Source: Thunnus maccoyii
Taxonomy: Eukaryota; Chordata; Actinopteri; Scombriformes; Scombridae
Assembly (NCBI RefSeq): GCF_910596095.1
Contig: NC_056550.1
Span: 28,793,699 to 28,857,698 of the forward strand
DNA length: 64,000 bases
Reading direction: 5' to 3'
Shown here: in pieces, positions 33,401 to 44,334 of the stretch
How positions within the stretch are numbered: the first letter of the stretch is position 1
Layout: each line of letters starts with the position of its first letter
Made by a program: the position numbers and the translations under genes
Notes under the pieces: model-generated
The model's database searches: none
What the model saw: the letters and a program-made list of their open reading frames with translations, nothing else
Told to the model about the DNA's origin: nothing

Positions 33401-33628
33401 CGGTTCGCTCTTCACACACGGCAGCATCACCAGCGGCTCGGCGATCTCCGCCGCTAGCGAGCTGAGCGTCGGCGTGGGGCAGTCAGAGGATAGGAGAGCC
33501 AGCGCCGGGGCCGAGGCGGCGGGCCCTGGGCCGCAGTCCACCTGCAGGGAGGTGTCCAGAGGCGGGGGGGCAGGGGCGCACTCGGGGGGCAACCCGAGAC
33601 TCAAACACTCAGTCTCTAAGTCTGTCAT
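30420..33628 (-). CDS. C2H2 zinc-finger protein with eight fingers
   Basis: Two coding exons, 33628-33161 and 31571-30420, join in phase 0 (cag|gtaaaa, ttgcag|gtg) to give 539 aa. The ATG at 33628 has a good context (caccATGa) and an in-frame upstream stop. Residues 1-286 are finger-free, acidic and His-rich, with five lysine motifs of SUMO type (VKSE 73, IKME 106, IKSE 116, IKSD 165, LKSE 184) and a YIKS-HH pattern on both sides of the splice. Residues 287-511 hold eight tandem C2H2 fingers with all Cys/His present and mostly TGERP/TGEKP linkers, so the protein probably binds DNA in the nucleus. The C-terminus is a Ser run (13) from a trinucleotide repeat. No KRAB, BTB or SCAN domain is seen. 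I do not recognise the exact gene. Confidence 0.93.
30439..30482 (-). repeat. Trinucleotide (GCT)n run coding a Ser tract
   Basis: About 13 uninterrupted gct/agc triplets near the end of the zinc-finger CDS. On the coding strand they read AGC, giving the Ser run before the last five residues. A pure run of this length is prone to length variation. Confidence 0.95.
31572..33160 (-). other. Intron between the two coding exons of zinc-finger gene 1
   Basis: 1.6-kb intron. It contains a partial gctgcaactaac-type repeat at about 32465-32490, a short caccctccat repeat at 32500-32525 and another repeat-like patch at 32970-33010. No other exon is seen. Confidence 0.7.
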
Positions 33629-33800
33629 GGTGAGGGGCTGAGCTACTCCTCCTCACCTCACTCTGATTCAACACCTGAAGTATTGCTGAGGTTATCAACT
33701 CCACCTTCCTCCTCTTCCTCCTCCTCCTCCTCCTCCTCCTCCTCCTGCTGTCCTTCCTCCCGCTCCCCCCTCCGCTGCCGAGGTTGAAAATCTACCTGTC
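33629..33800 (-). promoter_or_regulatory. 5' UTR part of zinc-finger gene 1, with a possible acceptor
   Basis: An acceptor-like ctcctctctcag ends opposite 33801, so the exon carrying the ATG could start at 33800. It would hold 172 nt of leader, including a (GGA)n run (plus-strand CCT repeat at 33711-33750). If instead transcription starts locally, the promoter would lie just above. The CRE at 33879-33886 fits the second view. Confidence 0.4.
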
Positions 33801-33878
33801 CTGAGAGAGGAGGAGCCAGCTGGTAGGGGGCGTGTCCCTGAGTGTCTCCTCTGGGGATCCAATGACGACACGTTCTGC

Positions 33879-33886
33879 TGACGTCA
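33879..33886. promoter_or_regulatory. Perfect CRE palindrome
   Basis: TGACGTCA, the full CREB/ATF consensus, 250 bp upstream of the zinc-finger start codon. Confidence 0.6.
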
Positions 33887-36800
33887 CCACCTACACCTGA
33901 CTGGGACCAGCCTGCAGAGAGACGGGTGACATCACAAACAGACTGAGCAGCGACAAAAAAAATTAATCACTAACTATTTTGATAATCAATTAATCAATTC
34001 AGTCATTTTTCAAGCAAAAATGTAGTTTTTAAAAAACAATGAAAAGGCAGAAATATTCTCACATGTTGCATGTTTGTTCCAAGTTTTTAAAGGACATCAG
34101 CAGAGACAGCAGGAAAGTGAAAACATTAGTCCATAAATCAATCGAAAGAAGATAAATCAGCAACTACTGTGTATTGATAATCAAATAATTGTTTTAGTAA
34201 TTTTTTGGAAAAATGCTAAATATTTGCTGGTTGCAGCGGAGACTGTGGAATAATATTAAACCATAGACGTTGTTCTATCGTTTCATATTATGTTCTCTTG
34301 TTATTTCAACAAAAGGAGCAATAAAAACAGCTGCAGCCTGCAGAATATTTAATGTAAGACGTTGCTTATTTAGTTTTTGACAGTCTGACGTCCTTTTCAG
34401 GCTCGGAGGGATTTTATAGGAGACGCAGCTGGGTGACGTCATATTTTCCTGAAGGAGCCGAGACGTATGCGTGAAACAGAAAAGAAGATGGATTCATGAT
34501 TCAGTATTTTTACTTTATGAATAAATATGAAAAGCTGCTGTTGGTGACGGTAGTTTTCCTGTGCTGTATTGGAATCATGTCTATTAATAAAACTACATTA
34601 AATCAGCTGACCAATCAATAAACACACTGGATCAAAAGGGGCGTTGCCGTCTTCGGTAAAGGATACACCTGCGCTTCCTCGCTCTGAACTCCTCCAGGTG
34701 CTTTTGACGGATCCATAAATTAGCTTAATGAGAAGCACCCACGGTTGTTGGCAGAGATGATGATGATGATTGTTGATATCATGAACCCTCTGCACAAATC
34801 TGTCCACAGCTGATGCACTAAGGTAACTCTGATAAGTGAGTCTATGTTCTTCACACGATCTCAGAGACACAACTCCGTCGTCCCGGGAAGGATGTAACGT
34901 TAAATTAATGTTGAGATGAAACACAACGTGCTTTACATAAAACGACAAAACAATTGCAACATGATTCATTCATTCAGTTATTTATTTGTCACAAAGTACA
35001 GTGGAGCACCTTATATGTGGTATTATTATTCATGAATTAATAATTACTTCACAGAAAGTGACATATCGTGATGTGTATTGTTATCGGCATACGGCACAGC
35101 CTTAACTTCAGCTTCTCAAAGCTGAGAATCTGAATTTTTCTGTCATACGTGACACTAAATGTAAATCTATAGTATCTGTGGATTGTTGATCAGACGTCAC
35201 CTTGAGTTCTAAGAAATTATAACCAGCAATTTTCACTATTTTCTGACATTTATAGACAAAATGATTAACTGAGGAACTATCAGTTCAGAGATGCAGGATC
35301 TGGGTTTGAAGACGTCTGAGATTCCTGTGTCCCAATTTTTGGGAATTCAAAACATTGTGAACATGTCAGAAGATCTGATTAAATATCTTTAATTACATTT
35401 TGCATGGACGCAGCTTCTCAAACATAATTGTCTTTGTCATACGTGACAGTAGATTGAGTAACTAAGTTTTCGACTGCTGCTCAGAAAAACACAAGCTTAT
35501 GGAAACGTGTCACTACGCCTGCTGTCCAGACACTGCATGACAACAGATTTATAATAACTGTGTTATTACAAGGTAACGGACACACAGCTGTGTTACTTGG
35601 TTCACTGTGTGAATGTAAACATACTGAATAAAATGTCAGTCTAGTCTGTTGTTTGCTGTGAAAATACTTTAAGATAAACAGTAGAGATTCTGGTCAATAC
35701 ATCAGATTTAAAGATTACTGATGTACATTCAGTATTAGCTCAAAGTATCACAGTCTAATCCAACTAGAGCTGCAATGACTCATTGATTACGTGTCAACTA
35801 TTAATCATCACCTATTTTGATGACCAATTAATCGTTTTGAGTCATTTCTTAAGACGAAAACGTCAAAATTCTCTGATTCCAGCTTCTTAAATGTGAATAT
35901 TTTCTGGTTTCTTCAGTCCTCTATGACAGTAAACTAAATATCTTTGGGTTGTGGACAAAACAAGACATTTTTTCACCAATGAAAATAATTGTCTGTTGCA
36001 GTTCTAAATCCAACAGCTCCCTTCACCAAGGTTATACTGTTGAGTTTTAGAAAAGTGTTGATTCAACTTTATGCTCATACTTTGTGCTGCTGAGAGGAGT
36101 TTACCTCAGTCAACACTTTTGAACCTCACAACATTTTTTGGCACCGACTAAATGTGTTTGTGTCATTGAATATCAAAAACTGTCAAAGGTGATGTCAGTT
36201 AACTGTAAATCGCTTCACCACCAAGAACATTTTTGACTGATTACGCATGTCTATAGGTTAACGCTAACGGCTAGACAATTACACATTCATAACATCAGAT
36301 CTTCTTTTTGAATGGATGAAGAAGCAGTGTAAGACCGACTTCTACACCGAGTGTTGCTTTATGGGTTGTTTGTAGCATTAATGTTGCTAGGATAGCGTAT
36401 AGTGAGTGTATTAGAGTCAGTCAGCACTAAAAGTGTTTCGTTAGTGTTTAACCTGCAGGAGTTTCTGAAGGATCGTGTGATAAATAAATAAATTAATGAT
36501 GAGTGAAAATGAGTCCAAAGCGTCTTCCGACAGCTCTACTGCAGAAACAGAACATGTCAAGCTGCCAAATACCACTGTGACAGATGATAAGGAGCTCAAA
36601 AAGACAACCAGGCAGTCTTATAAATGCTAACTGCCGCTTCCAAGAGCCTGGTAGGAAAGTGTATGAGTATGTACCTATACTACGATAGAAGTTATATTCA
36701 AAAAGTAATTTTTCCAAAAACAGCTGTTGAGAAAGGGGGGTCGTGTTACATTCATATTATTATTTATGTTTGTGTGCCATCAAGAGCTACTGTGACTAAA

Positions 36801-37173
36801 CGCATTGAAAAAGACGTTGAGGAGAAGAAGTACGAGTTCAAAGTCAAGCTAACGTTAGCTCTGACAAACGAAAGCTACATCACAACTTTTCTTAAAAATG
36901 AAGCGGTTAGTTACCAGTTAACGGCTGTCGGTCTGTAAAAAGCAAAATGAACCGAAACTGACGTCCCTAGTTCTGATTTAAAATCATCATTTCTACAGTT
37001 CCAGCCTGTAATTTATGTTCTGAGTTCTTGTTTGGATGTTTGTGTTCAGACGACATTTAACAACTTTTAACTCTTTTATCAGTGACAGATCAGTTCATTA
37101 CTAAAGAGTTTACTAGATAAGACATTTCTTTTAATGGTTTTAATGGTACCTGATTTAGTAAATCACTATACTA

Positions 37174-37206
<33 letters not shown>
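33887..37206. other. Repeat-rich noncoding stretch (probable intron 1 of zinc-finger gene 1)
   Basis: Contains gctgcaactaa-family fragments (33955-34200, 35765-35995), an AT-rich piece near 35000-35100 and (TA)n(TG)n at 37176-37208. A 44-codon acidic open frame at 36496-36630 (MMSENESKASSDSS start) and a related-looking lysine-rich frame at 36805-36935 have no recognised homologue and may be the remains of a transposable element. No splice-supported exon. Confidence 0.5.
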
Positions 37207-37207
<1 letters not shown>

Positions 37208-37430
37208 ATAAAAGAGGAGCTAGAAAAGATGTGGGGAGTGAAGGCAACAGTGGTTCCAGTGGTAATGGGAGCACTGGGGGCTGTGACCCACATACTGGGA
37301 GAGTAGTGGCTCCAGCAGATTCCAGGTACAACATCTGAGGTCTCTGTCCAGTAGAGCCCAGTCCTAGGAACAGCTAAGATACAAACTCCCAGCAGGCCTC
37401 TGGTTGAGACACACCACCCCCCCATGGGAG
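37207..37430 (+). mobile_element. Non-LTR retrotransposon ORF2 C-terminal fragment
   Basis: The + strand reads EELEKMWGVKATVVPVVMGA followed by a LGAVTHILGE-like stretch, with stops. I recall this as the C-terminal end of a LINE reverse-transcriptase ORF that is widespread in fish. The clade is not certain. Confidence 0.65.
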
Positions 37431-38100
37431 GGAGGGGGGTGAGAAGGGGATTTTTTATGAATGTGTTAGTAGTTACTAACAACTTAGGAAAGACTTCACG
37501 CATAAATGAAACGTCAGATTAATGAACAATGTACGTGATCAGGTCAGAAAAGCAGAATCTGAGTCCCAGTTCAAAACAGAAATATATGAGATTATTTGGC
37601 TTTAAAACAGGATTGTGGACACATCAGATAATCAGATTAAATATCTTTAATTAGGACATTTTGCATGACTACAGAGAGGTGAAATCTTTATATTTGTATG
37701 ATTCATGTATTTGTAGTTTTTCAAAACATGTTTGTCATTCTCAGTGTGCGTTAACTGCTTGTGTATTTAAGGAAAGATGTTGATCTTTGGTACAAAACCA
37801 AAATGACAAGCAAATTATCTGATAGGAAACAGCTGTAACGTTATGTAACGCAGAATTTAACCACAAATAAAAAGATCTTGTGAGCATCATGTACATTAAC
37901 ATCAGCTCAGTCAGTTCAATAATCTCCCTGAGGAGAAAAGAAGCTTTTTGTTAGTGATTTAGGTTAAAATTGAGGACAAATTACATATATTATTGTTCAT
38001 TTAACATCTATATTTTTAGTAAAATGTCCACCCATACTTCTTCTGATTGGATGATTATAAAGTATGTTTAACAGGTTTTGTTTTAGAAGATTTTCTCTGT

Positions 38101-38463
38101 TTTAAAGGTGCAGTGTGTAGAATTTATCAGCATCTAGCAGAATGGACTTGGCAGAAATGGAACATAATATTCACAAGTATGTTTTAATTAGTGTATAATC
38201 ACCTGATAATAAGAATCATTGTGATTTTGTCACTTAGTATGAGCCCTTTAAAGCTACGGAGGGAGCGGATCCTTTTCCACGGTGCCCGCCATGTTTCTAC
38301 AGTAGCCCAGATCGGACAAACCATACACTGGCTCTAGAGAGGGCTTTTCAGATTTTTCACAAGTTTTGTGGCCACCGTAGGTTCTCCTACACACTTGGAG
38401 GTATTCAGTTGGCTGCAACCTCACTGCTAGCTGCCACTAAATCCTACACACTGGTCCTTTAAA
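38101..38463. mobile_element. MITE with TTTAAAGG-type ends
   Basis: The left end tttaaaggtgcagtgtgtag and the right end ctacacactggtcctttaaa are inverted complements with about two mismatches. The interior contains gccatgtttctacagtagcc. A very common teleost element of about 360 bp. Confidence 0.75.
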
Positions 38464-38552
38464 TGTGGTGTCACTACTTAAACTGTATTTTGGTTTCTTA
38501 TAAGTCCATGTCAGTTTTAAATGAGCATTGCAAAAACAACAAGTACTACTAG

Positions 38553-38645
38553 GGATGCACAATATTGGATTTTTTGCCGATATCCGATATTTCCAACTCA
38601 TTGTGGCCGATTGCTGATACCGATATATGCTCATATTTTTTTCTA
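38553..38645. mobile_element. Solo end of a hAT-like element
   Basis: agggatgcacaatattggat, followed by gccgatatccgatat and accgatatatgctcat, is the typical left end of a vertebrate hAT family. No matching right end was found nearby. Confidence 0.45.
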
Positions 38646-39317
38646 GCTGGCTGAGGAGACTATTATGCATGCAAGCATAGATGTAAGATCAAGAAAGACA
38701 ATATATGAAGGAAGAACTCAGGAAGACTGGAGTTCAGGAGCTCAGCATTAAAACTTGAATGAACCTGCCAAGTGGGAGCAGCAGTAGAGTTTTCATTGAG
38801 TTTATTAGACAGACAGGATTAATGTGCAGGATTTAATCTCTGGTCCACACTCCGGAGCAGAAGGTGGCGGTAATGCACCTCATACGCTGGTTGACAACCG
38901 CCGTTATAAACCAAAAAGAAGATCTTTTTTTCCAAACAGAGTGGTACATCCTGTCAGCCGAAGTGTTTCCTATCTGCACAGCTGAACGTAGCAGTTCCTC
39001 GACGGACTGTTTCACCCTGACGGTCCCGGTGTTTCCTCCACAGGCTGCACTTCACTCAGCTGCCCGTCAGATCAGCTGCTTCTTCCCACTTTAACCTGAA
39101 TAACGAACCGGGGCTCAGTGCTCCGGTTGGATCCACATGGAGAGCTGAGGCTAACGTTAGCTGAGAGGCTAGCGGAGCATTAGCCGCAGCATGACCGGCT
39201 AGCTAGCCTCTGCTAGCCTCCCAGATAATTTTAGCCCCGGCTTTCCGTTTGGAACCAACTGGATCCAAGCTGGTCTGATGGGCAGCGGAGTGAAGTGCAG
39301 CCTGCAGAGGAAGCACC
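38646..39317. other. Noncoding, no gene seen
   Basis: Moderately GC-rich at 39000-39260, with gctagc-type words. No exon is identified. Confidence 0.4.
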
Positions 39318-40668
39318 AGTACTTGTTCTTTACTTGAGTATTTCCATGTGATGCTACTTTCTACATTTCAGAGGGAAATATTGTACTTTCTACTCCACTA
39401 CATTTATTTGACAGCTTTAGTTACTTTTCAGATGAAGATTTGACACAATGGATAATATAACAAGCTTTTAAAATACAACACATTGTTAAAGATGAAACCA
39501 GTGGTTTCCAACCTTTTTGGCTTTTGACGTCTTACAAAAAGCAGTGTGTAGTCGGAAGAGGTTGACCGATTAATTGGTTTGGTTGATTAATCTGTTCCAG
39601 CAGGACATTTGATAAATTATGGGAACTGGTGGGACTTGGCTCTGATGGTGGCCGACGGCTGGGCAGCCTCCAGTCACTCGGGGACGTACATCACAGTTTT
39701 GCACGGAGGCTCTATACACAAAGTCGAGGTAATCGGGGTTTTCCTGCCATTATACGGCTCAGACGCAGCACCTGAGAGTTTTTTCAAAGCGCCTAAGTTG
39801 AATGAAAAGGCAAAAACTATGATGAGAATCTCTACTGCGTTTTCATCTGCTTTGTCCACAGTCTCTCATCCACCGTCGGTATGTTGTACACAACCGCATC
39901 GCGCTGGTTAAACTAATAGTGAAGTGTTACCAACACCCTAAAATGAAAGTTGTCTGCATGTAGTCTAACTGTTTATCTTTGCCACTAATCTTAAAATTTG
40001 GCAAATTCTTGTAAACTTGCTGCTGGCTGAGACAAAGCAGCTCCTCCTCTCTGCCAGCAGTGAATCACAGCAGCAGGAGGAGGAGGAGGAGGAGGAAGGA
40101 CTGATACTGACTGATGTCTTCATTCTTTCTAAACTTCACTATTTTGATGTCAGAAATATTATTTATATTACTGACATGTTAGATTTGTTTCCAGTGAAAC
40201 ATTATTGAGTTTAACAGTATTTAAAACATAAATCAATTCTAATCCTGTTCACAATTTATTCTTTTTTAAAAAAAATATTATAACTAAAAAAAACAACAAT
40301 TCTTTAGTAATGAAAAAGAAGTGGTGAGAGTATTGATAAAGAAGCGGGCTAACGAGTATGGATGACATGAAGATATAATCCTAACATGGTTAGTGGCTTC
40401 GCCTTGACTTTGGGAGGATGAGCAGGTTTTAGGTATTTATTATTTTGACTTAGATGTTCAGTTTGACAGTTATTCAGTTTCTAATAAAGTCAAAGATGCT
40501 TCATTTCCATTTTCTCATGGGGGGGGGGGAGCCAGTTAAATGGCTTTTGGCTTTTTCCTGCTCTTAACTATGGTTGTTATATCAGCCTTTAAAAACCACT
40601 ATCAGTTGACCTCTAGTAGTCGGGGTCACGTTTCACATGTCTATGAGTTGTTAACAGCTCCACCAAAT
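39318..40668 (+). mobile_element. Composite repeat copy D, split by a hAT insertion
   Basis: 39318-39555 matches the left half of the composite repeat, up to position gtagtcgg inside its MITE. 40616-40668 resumes at exactly that point (gtagtcgg, then ggtcacgtttcacatgtcta). The 1,060 bp between them is an insertion. A second composite copy (E) starts directly after 40668. Confidence 0.85.
39556..40615. mobile_element. hAT-family insertion (1,060 bp) with perfect 8-bp target duplication
   Basis: Flanked by gtagtcgg at 39548-39555 and 40616-40623. The ends aagaggttgaccgat and (complement of the right end) tagaggtcaactgat form imperfect terminal inverted repeats, 12 of 15, of the tagaggtcgaccgat type known from vertebrate hAT elements. 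Uninterrupted copies at 15273-15280 and 40939-40946 show the empty site once. Inside, an internal block at 40205-40330 recurs inverted near 48280-48430. The 101-codon frame at 39609-39911 is not recognisable as transposase, so the element is probably non-autonomous. Confidence 0.85.
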
Positions 40669-41706
40669 AGTACATTTACTCAAGTACTGTATTTAAGTAC
40701 AGTTTTGAGGTACTTGTACTTTACTTGAGTATTTCCATGTGATGCTACTTTCTACATTTCAGAGGGAAATATTGTACTTTCTACTCCACTACATTTATTT
40801 GACAGCTTTAGTTACTTTTCAGATGAAGATTTGACACAATGGATAATATAACAAGCTTTTAAAATACAACACATTGTTAAAGATGAAACCAGTGGTTTCC
40901 AACCTTTTTGGCTTTTGACGTCTTACAAAAAGCAGTGTGTAGTCGGGGTCACATTTCACATGTCTATGAGTTGTTAACAGCTCCACCAAATAGTGATTTT
41001 TCCCTCTAAACTTCTCACATGCTTTCATTTCAATAAATGTTCAAATGATCCAATATTTCAGCAAAAATCAAAGATTAGAGAAAAAGTCCAAAAACTGAAA
41101 ACAGATTTGTGTATCAGAACTTTGTTTTTTCTTCTTTCCTCTCCCATTAATCATCTCACCACCCCTCAGATTTATCTGCTGACCCTTTGGAGGGGCCCGA
41201 CCCCTAGGTTGGGAACCACTGGACTAAACTAGCTAACTGTATATAAAGTAGTGTAAACTAGCTCCACCTCCAGCAGCTACAACAGTAACATGCTGCTCTA
41301 ACACTGATGCTTCACTATTAATAATCTAATGATGTCATATATAATAATATATCAGTCAGAGGGACCAAACCACTACTTTTACTGCAATACTTTAACTACA
41401 TCAAGCTCATAATACTTATGTACTTTTACTGCAATACTTTAACTACATCAAGCTCATAATACTTATGTACTTTTACTGCAATACTTTAACTACATCAAGC
41501 TCATAATACTTATGTACTTTTACTGCACTACTTTAACTACATCAAGCTCATAATACTTATGTACTTTTACTGCAATACTTTAACTACATCAAGCTCATAA
41601 TACTTTTACTGTAGTAGGATTTTACATGCAGGAGTTTTACTTGTAATGAAGTACTTTTACATTGTTGTATCGATACTTTTACTCTAGTAAAGGACCTGAG
41701 TACTTC
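40669..41706 (+). mobile_element. Composite interspersed repeat, copy E
   Basis: Intact forward copy: left arm from tacatttactcaagtactgt, 332-bp MITE at 40890-41221, about five 47-bp units at 41385-41610 (one with cactactttaac), right arm to about 41706. The MITE is nearly identical to that in copies A and C. Confidence 0.8.
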
Positions 41707-41739
41707 TTTCTGACTAGTACTACTCCTGCTCTGGTTGGG

Positions 41740-43090
41740 AGCTGCAGCGGCCTCCCCGCACACACAAGCAGAAAAGTTCGGAGGCAGGCCGGCTGGTATC
41801 AGCTCTGGCAGCCGTTAACGTCAAAGTACGACAAGTCTGCACTTTTACAAAAACCCAACAGCGGCTGGAGTTGATCCGGATCTGCCGGCTCCAGCCTCCT
41901 CTCTGCCCGCTCGGCTCAGACTGCAGCTCTGTGAGTGAAAAGTCTCTCCAGCTGTGGTTACCTGTCTCCTCAAACACTCAGGTAGCCTTTTCAACTCGCC
42001 ACGCAACCTCTGCACAAACTGCCTGCAAGAATCTGGCGCTGATTTCCCTTCAGAGGATGCCTCGGTGTCAATACATGCTCCGGTTTGTGCGCAGGAACTT
42101 TAAGTTTCGGAGATTCTCGCGGCCGAAGTGAAAACTCTACATGACAGAGGAGAGAAATGCATTTAAAGCCGCTTTTCGGGCATACAAAGACAGGGCAAGG
42201 TGCCATGTCTAGCTAGCTAGCAGAGCTAGCCAGTGGCCATCTTGTTTATCACACTAACAGCCCGCTAAGCTAACTAGCGGGGCTAGCCGATGTTAGCATG
42301 GGGGAGAAAGTGAGAGTGGAGCGGGGAGGAGAGGACGGCAGCGGTCGGCTCGCCTCCCCCGCTGTCTGCTGCACTTTTTCTGCATTTAGCGGGCTGTCTG
42401 CGCGCAGCGGGGAGCGGCTGACAGCTGCGAAACAAAAGACCTAAACTGTGTCAAATTATGAAATCTGTGCGGCCGACGGCGACACGGTGTCTGTCAGAGA
42501 GGCAGTGCACAGAAAGCAGGAAACTGAGCGGAGAACAGCGGCACACACAGCCGAGCAGGCGGGTAACAGCGGCGGGAGAGCGGTACGTTACCTGCGGGTG
42601 GTCCGGTTCATGGCTCCGCTGCCCGTCACTTGTAGCTAACTCCGCCGGACCCGCCACGTCCTCCTCGGCAGAACAACCCGCCGCCTCTCCGCCTCTCCTC
42701 CCCTCTACCGCTGCCTGATCCGCTCCCTGCTTCCTCCCCTCCTCCTTACCGTCCTTCCCTCCCTCCCTCCTTCCTCCCTTCTCTCTCGATCCTCTCCCCT
42801 CTCCGTATTCCCTCCTTCCTTCCCTCCCTCCTGCCCGCTGGCCGCTCGTGCACGGTAACTACGGCAACGGTAGTAGGTGGTACAGCTTTCAGTGTCGCGC
42901 GCGGTACCGATTCAAGCGGGCACGCGCTCGCCACATTGTTACAGCATCATCATCATCATCATCATCACCTCGTTCTTGTTTTGTGTTTTGGCTCCACGCG
43001 CCCGCTGTAGTATGATGAATGGATGAATGAATGAATGAACGAGCGAGCAGCACGCGCCCTGCTGCGCCGGGTCAACGCGGTCAAGTGGCA
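41740..43090. promoter_or_regulatory. CpG-rich block (likely CpG island promoter)
   Basis: The only long GC- and CpG-dense interval in an AT-rich region (for example 42330-42720 and 42840-43090). It has gctagctagc words at 42209-42235, pyrimidine-rich arrays (ccttcctccctc) at 42725-42830 and an (atc)n run at 42946-42966. It probably marks a transcription start. The minus-strand candidate exon at 42592-42611 fits the zinc-finger gene at 30-34 kb, but a start on the plus strand is not excluded. Confidence 0.6.
42592..42611 (-). other. Candidate upstream exon end for zinc-finger gene 1
   Basis: On the minus strand, atgaaccggaccacccgcag is followed by a good donor (gtaacg) inside the CpG block. 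Joined to an acceptor at 33800 it would make a leader with a short upstream open frame that terminates before the main ATG. The splice is inferred from signals only; the 5' edge is unknown. Confidence 0.3.
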
Positions 43091-43129
43091 ATTCACTGAC
43101 GTCACGCCGTCAATAAAAAACAATGATAT

Positions 43130-43905
43130 TAAAGAGGTACTGCAGATTTAAACGTTTTTTGAGCTGTAAACTAAATGATATGACTGTACTGCGATGAAAC
43201 ACATCAATGCTGCTGTTAATATTGATACTGACATTGAAAATGGCTCAACCTGCCATCTGCTGTTTAAAATCAGCCCTGAAAGCTGTGATATGTACCTTTT
43301 CTGCATTAAAACGTCTAAAATTGACTACTTATGTTATATTTTCCAAATGTCTCCAACAATGTTCAAACCCAGAGAAATCTGTAATTTTAATCAAGGTAAT
43401 GGTCCATTTCATTTGGTCACCTGTCAATGGCGTCATATCCCCTTTATGAATGCGTTAGAGTTGTGGTTGTCCATCAGAAACTGTCATAAATTGACATTTT
43501 ATCCAATTTTAAGCACATTTTTATGATAAACTTTTTAGATCTTGGTCGTTTTTAGCTATATCTTTCAACCAGATGAAGGATTTTAGTCATCGGACGTCTG
43601 GATCTTAAGTCATCAGAGAAACAAGCTGAGCAAACGTTAGCATCAGAACAGGTAACAGCCCCTCCCGGCTGTTCTGATGAACACTGATTTTTAACGTGAA
43701 ACTGCTTTATTCAGTGTTTTTACCGGTTTCTCTGCAGATAATTCAGCTCCTGGTAAAAACATCCTCAATGATGAACACTGAAGGAATCCTTACTGGGATC
43801 GTTATGACTGAGAGACCCTTAGTGTCAGAAATGACATATTTGTGTGTTGAAAAGGCCGATGCTGACGTAGAGTCGACCGTTTGGAAGTTGTCTATGTCAT
43901 AAAAT
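43130..43905. mobile_element. Dispersed repeat, related to 59440-60020
   Basis: Shares ctgcattaaaa(c/t)gtctaaa, cctgtcaatggcgtcatat, tttatgataaactt and gatgaaggattttagtcatc with 59440-59800. Its first part (gaaacacatcaatgctgctg at 43195) also recurs at 51935. Boundaries are unclear and the class is unknown. Confidence 0.6.
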
Positions 43906-44226
43906 GTGATGGTAGAATGTTAACGGCCTCAGCCTGAAGTGTGAGTCTATGAAACCGCCTGCACTCATTTTCAAATATATACTGATCCAAACAGTTTTAG
44001 CTTCAGCAGCTAACAGCAGCGCCGACCTGCTGGCGGAAATCTCTCCGTCTGTGACTGTCTGTGGGAATCCTCTCTGCATTTCATCCTGTAGTTCTGTTCC
44101 TCCAGCAGGTCAGTGCTGCTGAAGCTAAAACTGTCTTCATGTGAAAATAAACTAAGTGAAACACAGACAAGTTTATTGAAAATGAGTTCTGGCTTGTTTA
44201 AATGTCGTCACACTGTTTGTCTTCCT

Positions 44227-44229
<3 letters not shown>

Positions 44230-44267
<38 letters not shown>

Positions 44268-44270
44268 CAT
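44230..44270. repeat. (ATT)n microsatellite
   Basis: About 13 att triplets. Confidence 0.95.
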
Positions 44271-44334
44271 GCAGTGGGTGGAGTTGAGCTCAAACCTGGG
44301 GGAGAAGTTGCACTTTAATAAAATAAGGTATTAA

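Noticed and set aside
34598..34969. 123-codon minus-strand frame
   Set aside because: No recognisable motif and no splice or start context; it lies in repeat-rich noncoding DNA. Conservation would be needed to revive it.
42299..42440. Short plus-strand frame starting MGEKVRVERG in the CpG block
   Set aside because: It is short and has no downstream donor or known motif. GC-rich DNA opens frames by chance.
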